A stretch of 54,210 nt of DNA from a virus, in the IMG/VR virus record IMGVR_UViG_3300042938_001105, positions 1 to 54,210 of that record; one strand, written 5' to 3'. Positions 45,583 to 54,099 of the stretch are shown here, piece by piece. The notes under the pieces are model-generated. The model saw only the letters and a list, made by a program, of their open reading frames with translations. It searched no databases and was not told the DNA's origin. The translations under genes and the position numbers were made by a program. Every line of letters starts with the position of its first letter. Within the stretch, counting starts at the first letter, position 1.

Positions 45583-47931
45583 TCAATTGGTTACCAATTT
45601 ACTTAAAACTTTTGAAATATTATTTTCTTTGGTAATCTTAACCGTAGAATCCGCCCATTGCGAAACTAAGGTCGAGTGAGTTATAACGAAGATTTTTTCA
45701 AAATAGTCTTTAATCTTAACAAAAAATTCATAAACCATATCCAAGTTGTCATTACTAATTTTTCCAAACACCTCATCAAAAATAATCACGTTTGGTTTTG
45801 ACAAACTACATATCTTACTTAGTACCGATCTCAACGCCAAAGACGCTATTGTCTTCTCGTACCCCGAACCTGAAACCATTAACTTTTCAACACCCGAACT
45901 ATTATCAACCATTATAAATTCAACCTCATTCTTATCGTTAATTCTGATTTCCAATTTGAAATAACAAGAGTCCTCCATTAATCTTTGAAGTTCGGAGTTG
46001 ATTAATGGCATCATCGTTTTCATAATGATTTTTGATACCCCATTCTTTCCGTAAGCCTCCAAATAGATTTTATAAATCTTTTCTTTTTCTTCCTCTTCTT
46101 TGATTTTAACAATCAATTTTTTATTATTTGAAATCTTCTCTTCTTTAGATTTGATTTCATATTCATTGGTGGTTATAGCATTGTTTTTAGTTCTTTTCAT
46201 ACCATCCAATTCGTCTAATCTTAAATCAGCCTTAATTAACATTGAGTCAATTTGTTGGTTCTGTTTAATCTTATCTTGTATTTCTTCGTATCGTTTTAAC
46301 TTATCTTTTAACACCCCCATCTTTAAATCACAAGATTCAATTGATAGTTCGTATTTTTCTTTAATGAGTTTGTTTTTTTCATACTCATCAAACTCTTTTT
46401 TAAGTTGTACAAATGCTTGTTCTTTGCCTGTTAAAACCTGCATTAACCTTTCTTTTTGGTCTTTATGCGTAATATAACCATCAAGTTCGGCAATCTTTGC
46501 ATTTGTAATTGAAGCATTCATTAACTCAATTCCACAGTGTTCACATTTAATTCCGCCCTCAACAGAAGATTTTAACTTATTGATTGATGTAATTTCAGTA
46601 TCGATTCTTACAACATCTTTATAAACAACATTATACTCTTCTTTAATTTTATCGTGTTCCTCTTCTTTGTAAAACTCCGAAGGTTCAACGACTTTTAGTT
46701 CATTCATTTTTGTTACAAATCCAGACTTATTATAGTCAATACCTTTAATTTCTTCTTCAGTATTTTCGGGATTAAGTATCGAAATTTCTTGGTCAATGTC
46801 AGAGTGTTTTTTCTTCAATATGTCATCACGATATTCTTTTCCTTTTGATATCTTTTCATCAATCTCAACAAGTTCTTTTTTAATGTCGTCAATCTGTGTG
46901 GTTAACTCACCAATTTTAGTATTTAAATCCTCGTTATCGGTTTTTAGTTGTTCAGATGAATATACATTAGACATCTTTGACTTTGAAAACTCAGAATACA
47001 CTTCTTTTGCTGTTTCTTCTTTTGTTTTTAAAAACTCCAATCCCATAAATCTTGAAAGTACCTGACCTCTAGCGGTTGGTTTTGCATCCAATAATTCTTC
47101 AAGGTTTGTTGCCGTTGTAAGAATGGTCATCAGGAAGTCTTCTTTGGTACCAATAGACGTTTTAATGAACGCTTCGGTCTCTCTTCGTTGTTCTCCTTGA
47201 AAATTCTGTAAACTACCGTCAGATAGCTTCTTAAAGAAGTCTAACTCCGTTTTAACATTCCAATCGCCCTTTTTAGATGACTTACGTTCAATAGTTCTAA
47301 TAATAATATAATCTTCACCATCAATTGTAACCTCACCCTTAACCGTAACTTTATCCTTGTCGGTAAATCTGTTGAATATCTCTTCAGCCTTTGTTGTCTT
47401 TGTCGTTTCATTAAAAAATAAGAACATCAACAAATCGACAGACAATACCGTTTTACCACCAAAGTTTGGTGGGTTTGACTCGATAACCACAATACCATTT
47501 AGACTATCAAAATCTAATCTTTGGTTTTCTCCATATGATAAGAAATTGGAAAATTCTATATTTCGAATATACCACTTTTTAAATTGTGTGGATTCTTCTT
47601 GTTTTTCGAGCATTTTATTTTCAACCATGCGATTGATTAATAAAATATTTTCGTGATAGTTCCCATAACCTTTTGATTCTAAAAACTTTTTAAGAAGTTC
47701 CAACTGGTAGTTTGCGTCCGAAATGTTAACAGAAACATCAATACTTTGCATTGTGTCTTTCTCAACATTTTTAACTTTTGTTAAGACATTCACATTAGTG
47801 GTATTATACTTTTTTTGAAAGTAATGTTTAACACTTTTGAGTTTATCTTGTGTAAAGTTTTCCGGCAAATCTTCCCAAACAACTTGAATAGTTGGGTTTT
47901 CAAACTTAGAAAAATCCAATCCTTTAATCAT
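45583..47931 (-). CDS. 46: Recombination endonuclease subunit, gp46/SbcC/Rad50-like ATPase
   Basis: I start at 47931 (MIKGLDFSKFENPTIQVVWE), avoiding overlap with the Met-rich gene. The 782-residue protein has a variant Walker A (VVIESNPPNFGGKTVLSVD). Long coiled coils surround a zinc hook with a single CEHC. The ABC signature LMVSGSGYEKTIASLALRSV and the Walker B NVIIFDEVFGKI are near the C-terminus. With the gp47 nuclease at 49266 it forms the Rad50/Mre11-type complex that resects DNA ends for recombination-dependent replication. Three genes separate the two. Confidence 0.92.
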   Translation of the reverse strand: MIKGLDFSKFENPTIQVVWEDLPENFTQDKLKSVKHYFQKKYNTTNVNVLTKVKNVEKDTMQSIDVSVNISDANYQLELLKKFLESKGYGNYHENILLINRMVENKMLEKQEESTQFKKWYIRNIEFSNFLSYGENQRLDFDSLNGIVVIESNPPNFGGKTVLSVDLLMFLFFNETTKTTKAEEIFNRFTDKDKVTVKGEVTIDGEDYIIIRTIERKSSKKGDWNVKTELDFFKKLSDGSLQNFQGEQRRETEAFIKTSIGTKEDFLMTILTTATNLEELLDAKPTARGQVLSRFMGLEFLKTKEETAKEVYSEFSKSKMSNVYSSEQLKTDNEDLNTKIGELTTQIDDIKKELVEIDEKISKGKEYRDDILKKKHSDIDQEISILNPENTEEEIKGIDYNKSGFVTKMNELKVVEPSEFYKEEEHDKIKEEYNVVYKDVVRIDTEITSINKLKSSVEGGIKCEHCGIELMNASITNAKIAELDGYITHKDQKERLMQVLTGKEQAFVQLKKEFDEYEKNKLIKEKYELSIESCDLKMGVLKDKLKRYEEIQDKIKQNQQIDSMLIKADLRLDELDGMKRTKNNAITTNEYEIKSKEEKISNNKKLIVKIKEEEEKEKIYKIYLEAYGKNGVSKIIMKTMMPLINSELQRLMEDSCYFKLEIRINDKNEVEFIMVDNSSGVEKLMVSGSGYEKTIASLALRSVLSKICSLSKPNVIIFDEVFGKISNDNLDMVYEFFVKIKDYFEKIFVITHSTLVSQWADSTVKITKENNISKVLSKLVTN

Positions 47932-47950
47932 AATTTTGTAATTAAATGGT

Positions 47951-48241
47951 TTACTCTCCTTGAACAGATTCGTTTGATTCTGTGGTATCTTCTGATACTT
48001 CATTTGATGCCGTTTCTTCAGTTTCTGACGTTAATTCACCTAACATTTTGCCCATACCTAACATTTCACTAATACCTGACATTTCAGACATACCAGACAT
48101 GGATGCAAATTGTTCTTTCATTTTAGTCATTTGTTCTTCAAATGCCGCCTCCCATTCTTTTTTCATTTTTTTTTCAACGTGTTTACGTTCTTGGTTTCTT
48201 TTCAAAACTTTTGCTCTGTGAGCTTTTGCTGCTTTTCCCAT
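47951..48241 (-). CDS. Small protein with Met-rich repeats (96 aa)
   Basis: A basic N-terminal helix (GKAAKAHRAKVLKRNQERKH) leads to a charged coiled coil, then a Met/Gly/Ser repeat (SMSGMSEMSGISEMLGMGKM) and an acidic Thr/Glu tail. Methionine-rich amphipathic repeats can bind hydrophobic helices, as in signal-recognition particle proteins, but this is only analogy. Located between gp46 and a membrane protein gene. Confidence 0.65.
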   Translation of the reverse strand: MGKAAKAHRAKVLKRNQERKHVEKKMKKEWEAAFEEQMTKMKEQFASMSGMSEMSGISEMLGMGKMLGELTSETEETASNEVSEDTTESNESVQGE

Positions 48242-48257
48242 TTTATGTTATTAGTTA

Positions 48258-48617
48258 TTATTTATTACTCGGTCTATTTTCTTCAAACCATTCGATAATT
48301 GCGTTGATTGCCCATACAAATCCAGCACCCAACATACCATCAAAGAATACCGCTAAAATTTTGTTAAGTCCAATAATTTCTACGTTTGGTGAAAAATAAG
48401 CCAAAGATAAAAAGAACCCAACCCATGTTGATGTACATAACATACATTTAATTAAATCAGACACAAAAGAAAACACAGGAGTTAATATTTTCAATCCATT
48501 ACCTGGTTGTGCGTTTTTATGTATCCAATTTCTCAATCCGTTAAAGATTGAGCCATAAACTAAAATTGTCGTCATTCCATAGGCTACGACTGCCCAAATT
48601 AATAAATTCATAATCAT
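48258..48617 (-). CDS. DUF1360-like membrane protein (119 aa)
   Basis: Three membrane helices (LLIWAVVAYGMTTILVYGSI; a central LIKCMLCTSTWVGFFLSLAY; GMLGAGFVWAINAIIEWFEE). The central C-x-x-C ... WVG fits the DUF1360 pattern of small phage and bacterial membrane proteins. Function unknown. ATGA overlap joins it to the upstream coiled-coil gene. Confidence 0.7.
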   Translation of the reverse strand: MIMNLLIWAVVAYGMTTILVYGSIFNGLRNWIHKNAQPGNGLKILTPVFSFVSDLIKCMLCTSTWVGFFLSLAYFSPNVEIIGLNKILAVFFDGMLGAGFVWAINAIIEWFEENRPSNK

Positions 48618-49294
48618 CTGTATAAATCATTGTTTAGGTTAGAACTACCATGAAAACGAGCTCTTGTAAAGTCACTTTCTATTGGTTTTTCTAACATTTG
48701 TTTATTTAATTCTTCATTTTTCTTTTTCAAATCTCTAACCTGACCAGTTAGATTTTGAACGGTTTGTTGAAGCATTTTAACCTTATTATCGTCTGAATTA
48801 ATGTCTAAATTACGTCTAAGTTCGTCTAACTCATTATCCTTTTTAGACATTTCATTTTGGAAAAAACTTTCCATTTCTGTCGTTTTAGTGGAAAATTCTT
48901 GTCTAATTTTGTCAATTTCAGTGGTCTTAATCGAAACTTCTTCGTTTAAGTGTTCTATTTTTGACAACAATTCAGTCTCACCATTTTTGTCACTAATGTA
49001 TTCTATTTTTGTGACAATTTTTTCAACTTCCTTAATAACCTCAACAGGTACTTCCACTAGTATTTCTCGGATTACCTCAATTTCCACCCGTTTTTCTTCA
49101 ATCCCACCCGTTTTTAAGTCTTTTTCACCTTCATTAAGTGTTTTTCCCAAAAGACCATACTTCTTTATGTTAAACCCTTCTTGAAAAATGTTTTTAATAA
49201 AACTATCAATATCATCAATATTATTAAGTTTACAAAAACTCTCGACACCGCCGAGAGTTTCTTTATTAAAGATTTTTGAGTAATTCAGTTCCAT
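48614..49294 (-). CDS. Coiled-coil protein between gp46 and gp47 genes (226 aa)
   Basis: The start at 49294 (MELNYSKIFNKETLGGVESF) overlaps the gp47 gene by 29 bp. After an N-terminal 60-residue part comes a Val/Glu-rich stretch (VEIEVIREILVEVPVEVIKE). A long coiled coil then runs to the C-terminus (VKMLQQTVQNLTGQVRDLKK). It may act with the recombination complex encoded on either side, but the sequence alone shows only a coiled coil. Confidence 0.68.
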   Translation of the reverse strand: MELNYSKIFNKETLGGVESFCKLNNIDDIDSFIKNIFQEGFNIKKYGLLGKTLNEGEKDLKTGGIEEKRVEIEVIREILVEVPVEVIKEVEKIVTKIEYISDKNGETELLSKIEHLNEEVSIKTTEIDKIRQEFSTKTTEMESFFQNEMSKKDNELDELRRNLDINSDDNKVKMLQQTVQNLTGQVRDLKKKNEELNKQMLEKPIESDFTRARFHGSSNLNNDLYR

Positions 49295-50045
49295 TTTCAA
49301 TATCTTCAAAAGAATTTATAGTGAATTTTAAAAAAGGTTTTGGGTTGTGTACATCAACATAAGAATAATCTTTAGTTTCAACATTATAAATCCCATATCC
49401 GTGTCTTCCAATACTTTCACCAATGTTGTTTTGGATTGTGGACCCAATCATATACCCTTTACCGTCCTTAATTTGAAACTCGGATCGTTTATGAATATCA
49501 CCACATAATACGGTTTCTAACCCATCAAACTTTTCAATCTCGTAAGCCTCTTCACCAAACTCAAAACCAAGATCTGTTTTTAACCCCGAAATAGGTCCAT
49601 GAAATAATCCAATACGTCTACCATTTGCTTCAGTGATTTCTGGTGGTATATTTCCTTGATATTGTGAATACACACACCAACTAACATTATCATCTTCATA
49701 CACACCTCTATCTCTATAATACACAATGTTTGGGTTATTCAAAGAATTGATAATTGGTGTAAGTGCGTCCAATCTTTCAGTATTGTTTACCAAAAAATCG
49801 TGGTTACCAGGTATAATGATTGTTTTAGCAATTGATGAACATTCAGTTAAAATCCAAGCAACAAATTCAATAAGTTCAGGTGTCATTTGGTTTTTAGAAT
49901 GAACTAAATCACCCGTAAAAATTATACGGTCAGGAGACAATTCTTTCCATTGCTCAATTGCCGTTTCTAATATTGAACGGTATAAATCATGGTCTTTATA
50001 TAATCTGATATGTAAATCAGAAAAGTGTACTAAAGTTTTAATCAT
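49266..50045 (-). CDS. 47: Recombination nuclease subunit, gp47/SbcD/Mre11-like
   Basis: The metallophosphoesterase motifs are complete and in order: HFSDLHIRLYKDHD (D-x-H), IIFTGDLVHSKNQ (GD), IIIPGNHDFL (GNHD), GLFHGPISG (GH-like) and LCGDIHKRSEF (GD-x-H). At 259 residues it lacks much of the C-terminal capping domain seen in T4 gp47. With gp46 it makes the end-resection complex. Confidence 0.92.
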   Translation of the reverse strand: MIKTLVHFSDLHIRLYKDHDLYRSILETAIEQWKELSPDRIIFTGDLVHSKNQMTPELIEFVAWILTECSSIAKTIIIPGNHDFLVNNTERLDALTPIINSLNNPNIVYYRDRGVYEDDNVSWCVYSQYQGNIPPEITEANGRRIGLFHGPISGLKTDLGFEFGEEAYEIEKFDGLETVLCGDIHKRSEFQIKDGKGYMIGSTIQNNIGESIGRHGYGIYNVETKDYSYVDVHNPKPFLKFTINSFEDIENGTELLKNL

Positions 50046-50054
50046 TTTTTATTT

Positions 50055-50429
50055 CTATTTTATTGTTTTGACTGCTCTAGCGTTAATATGTCCTTCTTTT
50101 AAGGTTATTGCTATAAGTTTGTGTGTAAAAACTTGCATCCAAGCATAATCAGAATTATGGTCGGTAGAACTCCAATAATTAGTATTAACAAAATTACCTA
50201 TCAGGTCCTTATTTTCATACATTTTGTCTAATTCGTCTTTAGTTGGTAATCTCCAACCTTTACCTAATTCTTTACACTCTCTTTTAGCATTATACCACGT
50301 TACCTCTGTTGGTAAATCATATTGTGCGATTTCTATACTATCAAGCTTATATGTTGTTCCTATTATCTGAGATACAGATGTGAATGTAATAAATAATAAA
50401 AGGATGGTTAACATTATGCTTGATTTCAT
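50055..50429 (-). CDS. Secreted DUF1566/Lcl C-terminal-like protein (124 aa)
   Basis: A signal peptide (MKSSIMLTILLLFITFTSVS) precedes a compact domain: TWYNAKRECKELGKGWRLPT, KDELDKMY, NYWSSTDHNSDYAWMQVF and NARAVKTIK. The W-x-x-A ... GWRLPT ... YWSST ... ARAV signature is that of DUF1566 (Lcl C-terminal, C-type-lectin-like fold), found in surface proteins. It would be exported by the infected cell. Confidence 0.8.
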   Translation of the reverse strand: MKSSIMLTILLLFITFTSVSQIIGTTYKLDSIEIAQYDLPTEVTWYNAKRECKELGKGWRLPTKDELDKMYENKDLIGNFVNTNYWSSTDHNSDYAWMQVFTHKLIAITLKEGHINARAVKTIK

Positions 50430-50432
50430 TAT

Positions 50433-50690
50433 TTAATTGTTTGGTTTAACCGTTATTGTATATTTTCTAGTATAACTTGAATCCTCGTTTTTTACTAACA
50501 CACCTAATACAGGTATAAATTCATTTGGATCTAACATAATTGGTGTAATAACAACATTTAAGTTAGAGTTTTCTAACGCAAGTTTAATTTGTTTTGTTAT
50601 TTCCATCTCATTAAAATCTGTATTCGTTAATGGTGCCTTATACCCATATTCTTTCTCTTGTCTTAATTCGTTAAGTGTTCTTTTTTTCAT
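50433..50690 (-). CDS. Hypothetical protein (85 aa)
   Basis: An alpha/beta protein (LTNTDFNEMEITKQIKLALE; NVVITPIMLDPNEFIPVLGV). It lies 3 bp upstream of the secreted DUF1566-like gene. Not recognised. Confidence 0.62.
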   Translation of the reverse strand: MKKRTLNELRQEKEYGYKAPLTNTDFNEMEITKQIKLALENSNLNVVITPIMLDPNEFIPVLGVLVKNEDSSYTRKYTITVKPNN

Positions 50691-50720
50691 TTTTAATTAT
50701 TTGTTTGTTTAATTTATTTG

Positions 50721-50960
50721 TTATTCAATACCGTCTTCTAATTCTTTCTCTGCAAGCACACTACCTAAAAACTGTGTTTCATTTTCTAAGAAAATTATAT
50801 AATTGTTTAATAGATTAATAGAATCTTTTTTATTTTTAATTTGGGTTTCAAGAGAGTCCGTTTGTCTTTTTAATAATTGCAAGTAATTGTCGCAATTAGA
50901 ATTTGTTTTACATGAAACCATAATAAATAACAAACATATAACAGTTAATAAGTTTTTCAT
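50721..50960 (-). CDS. Small coiled-coil lipoprotein (79 aa)
   Basis: The signal peptide ends in the lipobox (LFIMVSC, Cys17). The mature part is one coiled coil (LQLLKRQTDSLETQIKNKKD) and a short acidic end. Lipid anchor plus coiled coil is the layout of an outer-membrane spanin, but no partner is adjacent. Other envelope roles are equally possible. Confidence 0.68.
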   Translation of the reverse strand: MKNLLTVICLLFIMVSCKTNSNCDNYLQLLKRQTDSLETQIKNKKDSINLLNNYIIFLENETQFLGSVLAEKELEDGIE

Positions 50961-50963
50961 AAT

Positions 50964-51200
50964 TTAATCGTTTAATTGTGTCTTATCTCCGCAATACACT
51001 TCAAATGGTGGTTGATACGGATCTATTTTTGGAAAAGGATTAATTGGTGTTGGTATTCTATAAGGTTCGGCAATTCCAAATTTTGGTTCATCATTTACTT
51101 CACCCATTTTTTCAACTATTGGCGTGATGTCAATATGTTTATTTTCAAGTTTACCATATAGGTAACCTTCCAACCAAATGTAAAATTCTTTGTGTGTCAT
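50964..51200 (-). CDS. Conserved small phage protein (78 aa)
   Basis: The start MTHKEFYIWLEGYLYGKLEN is a pattern I know from small phage proteins of unknown function. A proline-rich tail follows (YRIPTPINPFPKIDPYQPPF). It is joined to the upstream gene by an ATGA overlap at 51197-51200. Confidence 0.68.
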   Translation of the reverse strand: MTHKEFYIWLEGYLYGKLENKHIDITPIVEKMGEVNDEPKFGIAEPYRIPTPINPFPKIDPYQPPFEVYCGDKTQLND

Positions 51201-51343
51201 ACTAATTCTCTATTATATAGGTTTACCAATATAAGTCTAGCGAATCTAAATTCTCTAACTCTATTTAAATTTAATCCGTAAGCCAAAGCAACACTTCTAA
51301 GATGAGGGTACGCTTCAGATAATGTCATTTTTCCAATTTCCAT
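51197..51343 (-). CDS. Small basic protein (48 aa)
   Basis: The product MEIGKMTLSEAYPHLRSVAL then AYGLNLNRVREFRFARLILV is basic and helical, possibly a short helix-turn-helix (SEAYPHLRSVALAYGL). It is coupled at both ends with neighbours. Moderate confidence because of size. Confidence 0.58.
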   Translation of the reverse strand: MEIGKMTLSEAYPHLRSVALAYGLNLNRVREFRFARLILVNLYNRELV

Positions 51344-51344
51344 T

Positions 51345-51557
51345 TTAATCAAATAATTGAAAATCTTCGTTCACATGATTACAACTATTACACATATAAG
51401 TTGGGAATGGTACAATCGTGTCTTCGTGACTTCCTGTTAATAATTTAGGTACTTTCTTTAAAAGTACCACTTCTTTAAAAAATTTAGACCCACAATCACC
51501 ACAAGTGATAGTTTCTTGTTGTCTTAAATCAATTTTTGGTTTGATGATATCATCCAT
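51345..51557 (-). CDS. Zinc-ribbon protein (70 aa)
   Basis: Two CxxC pairs (CGDC near 19, CNSC near 57) enclose a beta-rich middle with SHEDTIVPFPTYMC, a zinc ribbon. Similar small ribbons accompany replication genes in T4-like phages. It may bind nucleic acid or the host polymerase; not determined. Confidence 0.68.
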   Translation of the reverse strand: MDDIIKPKIDLRQQETITCGDCGSKFFKEVVLLKKVPKLLTGSHEDTIVPFPTYMCNSCNHVNEDFQLFD

Positions 51558-51558
51558 A

Positions 51559-51645
51559 TTATTTTATTTGGTAGTTTATTTTTACTTCTCCTATTTGTTT
51601 GTCTAAGGTGGTGGTATAGTACCACACATATTCTATTGTGTTCAT
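51559..51645 (-). CDS. Possible very small protein (28 aa)
   Basis: A 28-residue frame (MNTIEYVWYYTTTLDKQIGE then VKINYQIK) fills the gap between two clear genes and starts 17 bp after the exonuclease stop. A TGGTATAGTACCA palindrome lies in it. The frame is short enough to be chance. Confidence 0.35.
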   Translation of the reverse strand: MNTIEYVWYYTTTLDKQIGEVKINYQIK

Positions 51646-51662
51646 AATATAATTGTTTTAGT

Positions 51663-52520
51663 TTATTTAGTCAAATATTTTTTAATATCCATTTTGATAA
51701 TTCCATCAAATACTTCTTTTGGTATTCTATATTCCACAAATTCCATTTCATCCGTTAAGTGAACGATAACCCCCCCAAAGAATTTAATATCACTGTATTT
51801 TGTCCCTTCCAACATCTTTAATAATAGTTTGGCATAGAACGGTAATTGAGTATTATAGTGACCAAGAGCATTGTTTGGTAACTTTTCAAATGGTTTTTTC
51901 ATCGGTTTTGTAAAGGTATTTGTTTCCATGTTTTTTGGTTTGTTTGTTTTCCAGTCTGTTACAACAAAACCAAAACCGGTTTTTTCTTTATTTAACATTA
52001 ACCAAAATTTATCGGGTTGGCCAGTGTATCCCAATTCAGGATGACCCAAAACCATCTCAGTATCAAGTAATACCGCACCCCTTTCTTTCATTAACTTTAA
52101 GAACTTTTTACCGGCTTTAATCATTCTATCCCCCTTCATAGTCATTTCAAGGTCACACTCATAAACAGGTTGTCTTACCTCTTTTTCTATATCAAACATA
52201 GATAGAGTTTCAGTTTCCAATTCAAAGTGGACTCTACTTCCCATGTTTGTTGATGTGGTCCCAGCTCTTGCCCATTCATCCATAAGTTGTTGTGCCTCAT
52301 ACGGGTCACCTTTTGCCTTTTTATACGCAATTTCTTCCGTTGGGAACTCATCGTAAAATAATTTCATTAGTTTAGATACGGATGGAAAATCTGACCTCAC
52401 GTTTCCGTCCAAATCTTTCATCGTATATTTGTGGGCCTCTTCCTCAAATGTTAATTCAAGTTCTTTTTGTTTTTCCGTGATTAATTCACGAAGTTCTTTT
52501 GCAATAATTTTTAAATCCAT
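51663..52520 (-). CDS. PD-(D/E)XK exonuclease (RecB/Cas4-like)
   Basis: The 285-residue protein has the RecB-family order: a conserved His in NMGSRVHFELETET, D in YTGQPDKFWLML, D-x-K in FVVTDWKTNKP, and Q-x-x-x-Y in YNTQLPFYAKLLLKML. These make the two-metal nuclease centre. It sits 1 bp from the primase gene, in the replication and recombination operon, so a role in processing DNA ends is likely. Confidence 0.85.
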   Translation of the reverse strand: MDLKIIAKELRELITEKQKELELTFEEEAHKYTMKDLDGNVRSDFPSVSKLMKLFYDEFPTEEIAYKKAKGDPYEAQQLMDEWARAGTTSTNMGSRVHFELETETLSMFDIEKEVRQPVYECDLEMTMKGDRMIKAGKKFLKLMKERGAVLLDTEMVLGHPELGYTGQPDKFWLMLNKEKTGFGFVVTDWKTNKPKNMETNTFTKPMKKPFEKLPNNALGHYNTQLPFYAKLLLKMLEGTKYSDIKFFGGVIVHLTDEMEFVEYRIPKEVFDGIIKMDIKKYLTK

Positions 52521-53437
52521 TATTTAATTTCCTCATAATATTTTTCTATGTCTCCTCTGAGATCACAGACATCTTTATCTTTTGGTAGTTTTACCAATTT
52601 CACTCTGTTGTAAAGAACACCCCCATTTAATTTTTCAAATAACTTTTTGGCATCAAAATAAGCGTCACCATCCAAACATACTATGATATTCTTTTTTGCT
52701 TTTGTGTATAATTTTTCCCAAAGGTTCTCGTTAATATATTTTCCAAGTAAACATATTGAGTTATCCAAAAAGAAACTATCGAACACACCTTCAACAAGAT
52801 ATATGTCTTTTTTCCAATCAATTAAACTCTCGTTGAAAATTAAAAAGTCTTTTGCTGCTTCAGGGTTTTTATATTTTAATCTACTTCTTGGGTTCCAAGA
52901 CCTTGATACAAAAAAGTTTAGTTCACCCTTTTTATTATATGATGGCACAATAATTCTTCCAGCATATTCACCTTCAATACATAATCCTATATTGTACTTA
53001 TTAATGATTTCATCTGTGATACCTCTATTTTTTAAGTAGTTGTACGCTTCTTTTCTTGGGATGTGTAGCGGATGGATTTCTTCAAACTTTTTATACTCCT
53101 TTGGTAGTTCCATCGGTTTATAAACTTTTTCTTTCTTTTCAAACTCATCAGGTCTGATTAGTTTATAAACTTTTTTATCTTTTTTGTTTCCATATTTATC
53201 TATTAGTTTTCCTAAATGTCCGTATGTGCCATGCGTTTCAGCACATGCCCAACATTTATATACATGTTGATGGAAATTGATTTCAAGGTTACCCTTTCCA
53301 TCAGTTTTATCTAACGCTTTAATATCGTATGAACATACCGGACAGTCAACAGACATTTGACCGCTGGATTCATTAACGTTTTTTGGTTCACCAAACATCG
53401 TTAACAATAAATCAACCAATAGGGATTCTTCTTTCAT
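52520..53437 (-). CDS. DNA primase with zinc finger and TOPRIM
   Basis: An N-terminal CHC2-like zinc finger (CPVC at about 33, then HVYKCWAC near 58) precedes a linker. The catalytic region follows: GRIIVPSYNKKGELNFFVSR (primase core), IYLVEGVFDSFFL (TOPRIM Glu) and IIVCLDGDAYFDAKKL (TOPRIM D-x-D). It makes RNA primers for lagging-strand synthesis. No helicase domain follows, so the helicase must be separate. TATCTTTT 5 nt before the ATG looks like a weaker promoter element for a leaderless mRNA. Confidence 0.88.
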   Translation of the reverse strand: MKEESLLVDLLLTMFGEPKNVNESSGQMSVDCPVCSYDIKALDKTDGKGNLEINFHQHVYKCWACAETHGTYGHLGKLIDKYGNKKDKKVYKLIRPDEFEKKEKVYKPMELPKEYKKFEEIHPLHIPRKEAYNYLKNRGITDEIINKYNIGLCIEGEYAGRIIVPSYNKKGELNFFVSRSWNPRSRLKYKNPEAAKDFLIFNESLIDWKKDIYLVEGVFDSFFLDNSICLLGKYINENLWEKLYTKAKKNIIVCLDGDAYFDAKKLFEKLNGGVLYNRVKLVKLPKDKDVCDLRGDIEKYYEEIK

Positions 53438-53479
53438 ACCTAAAAGATACGAATTTTAAAGGGAATGTCAATTAACAAA

Positions 53480-53504
53480 AAACCCACCTTTATGGGGTGG
53501 GTTT
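53480..53504 (-). terminator. Rho-independent terminator
   Basis: AAACCCACC and GGTGGGTTT form a perfect 9-bp stem followed by T residues on the minus strand. It ends the transcript of the gene at 53524. Confidence 0.85.
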
Positions 53505-53523
53505 AAAATATTATATTATTTTA

Positions 53524-54024
53524 TTATCTATTTCCGTCAAAGAAAAACATTTTTTGACGACAAACTAATTGATATTTTTGTTTTTTTCCGTCAGTCATTA
53601 CCATTATTCTTTGTTCATAATCTACAACACCATTTTGGTCCATATTTTCTGTTGAAGTACCACCCTTTACTAATTTTTGTTTTGCTGTAATCTCAAAAGT
53701 TTCACCAGGTTCTACGGTAAAAGGCCCTCGCTCAACAATTGTCATGTTGTCATTCATAGGCATAATTTTCGTTATAGTAAGTGGTGCAGTTCCAGCATTT
53801 CTAAGACCCCTGAATTTAAATTCAATTGTTTGTCCAAATTCAACTTCACCATCTCGGTTACGCACAACCATTGTTCCTACTAAAGGCCCCTTACGCATTT
53901 CAGCCTGCTGAGCTCCCTGTGTTGAAGGATTTGGCATACCTATAGGTCCTTCACCTTCTTCATTAATAACTCGTCTAACGATACGTGCTAAATCTGACTC
54001 AGTTAATCTTACTATTCTTTTCAT
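53524..54024 (-). CDS. Cargo-type protein with Ig-like (DUF1573-like) domain (166 aa)
   Basis: The N-terminus MKRIVRLTESDLARIVRRVI, then NEEG, matches that of the gene at 10319 in most positions, with I-N-E at residue 22. The rest is an Ig-like domain: GQTIEFKFRGLRNAGTAPLT, FTVEPGETFEITAKQKLV and a final strand KYQLVCRQKM. This resembles DUF1573 (N-x-G-x-x-PL-x-I ... PG-x-x-x-x-I). A gp21-like cleavage would leave a compact adhesive domain in the head. Function unknown. Confidence 0.75.
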   Translation of the reverse strand: MKRIVRLTESDLARIVRRVINEEGEGPIGMPNPSTQGAQQAEMRKGPLVGTMVVRNRDGEVEFGQTIEFKFRGLRNAGTAPLTITKIMPMNDNMTIVERGPFTVEPGETFEITAKQKLVKGGTSTENMDQNGVVDYEQRIMVMTDGKKQKYQLVCRQKMFFFDGNR

Positions 54025-54099
54025 ATTAAAATGTATTTTTTTCTTTATTTATTATATAAATACCAACCTACCTTAAAAAAATCAAAAAAAAAAAAAGAA

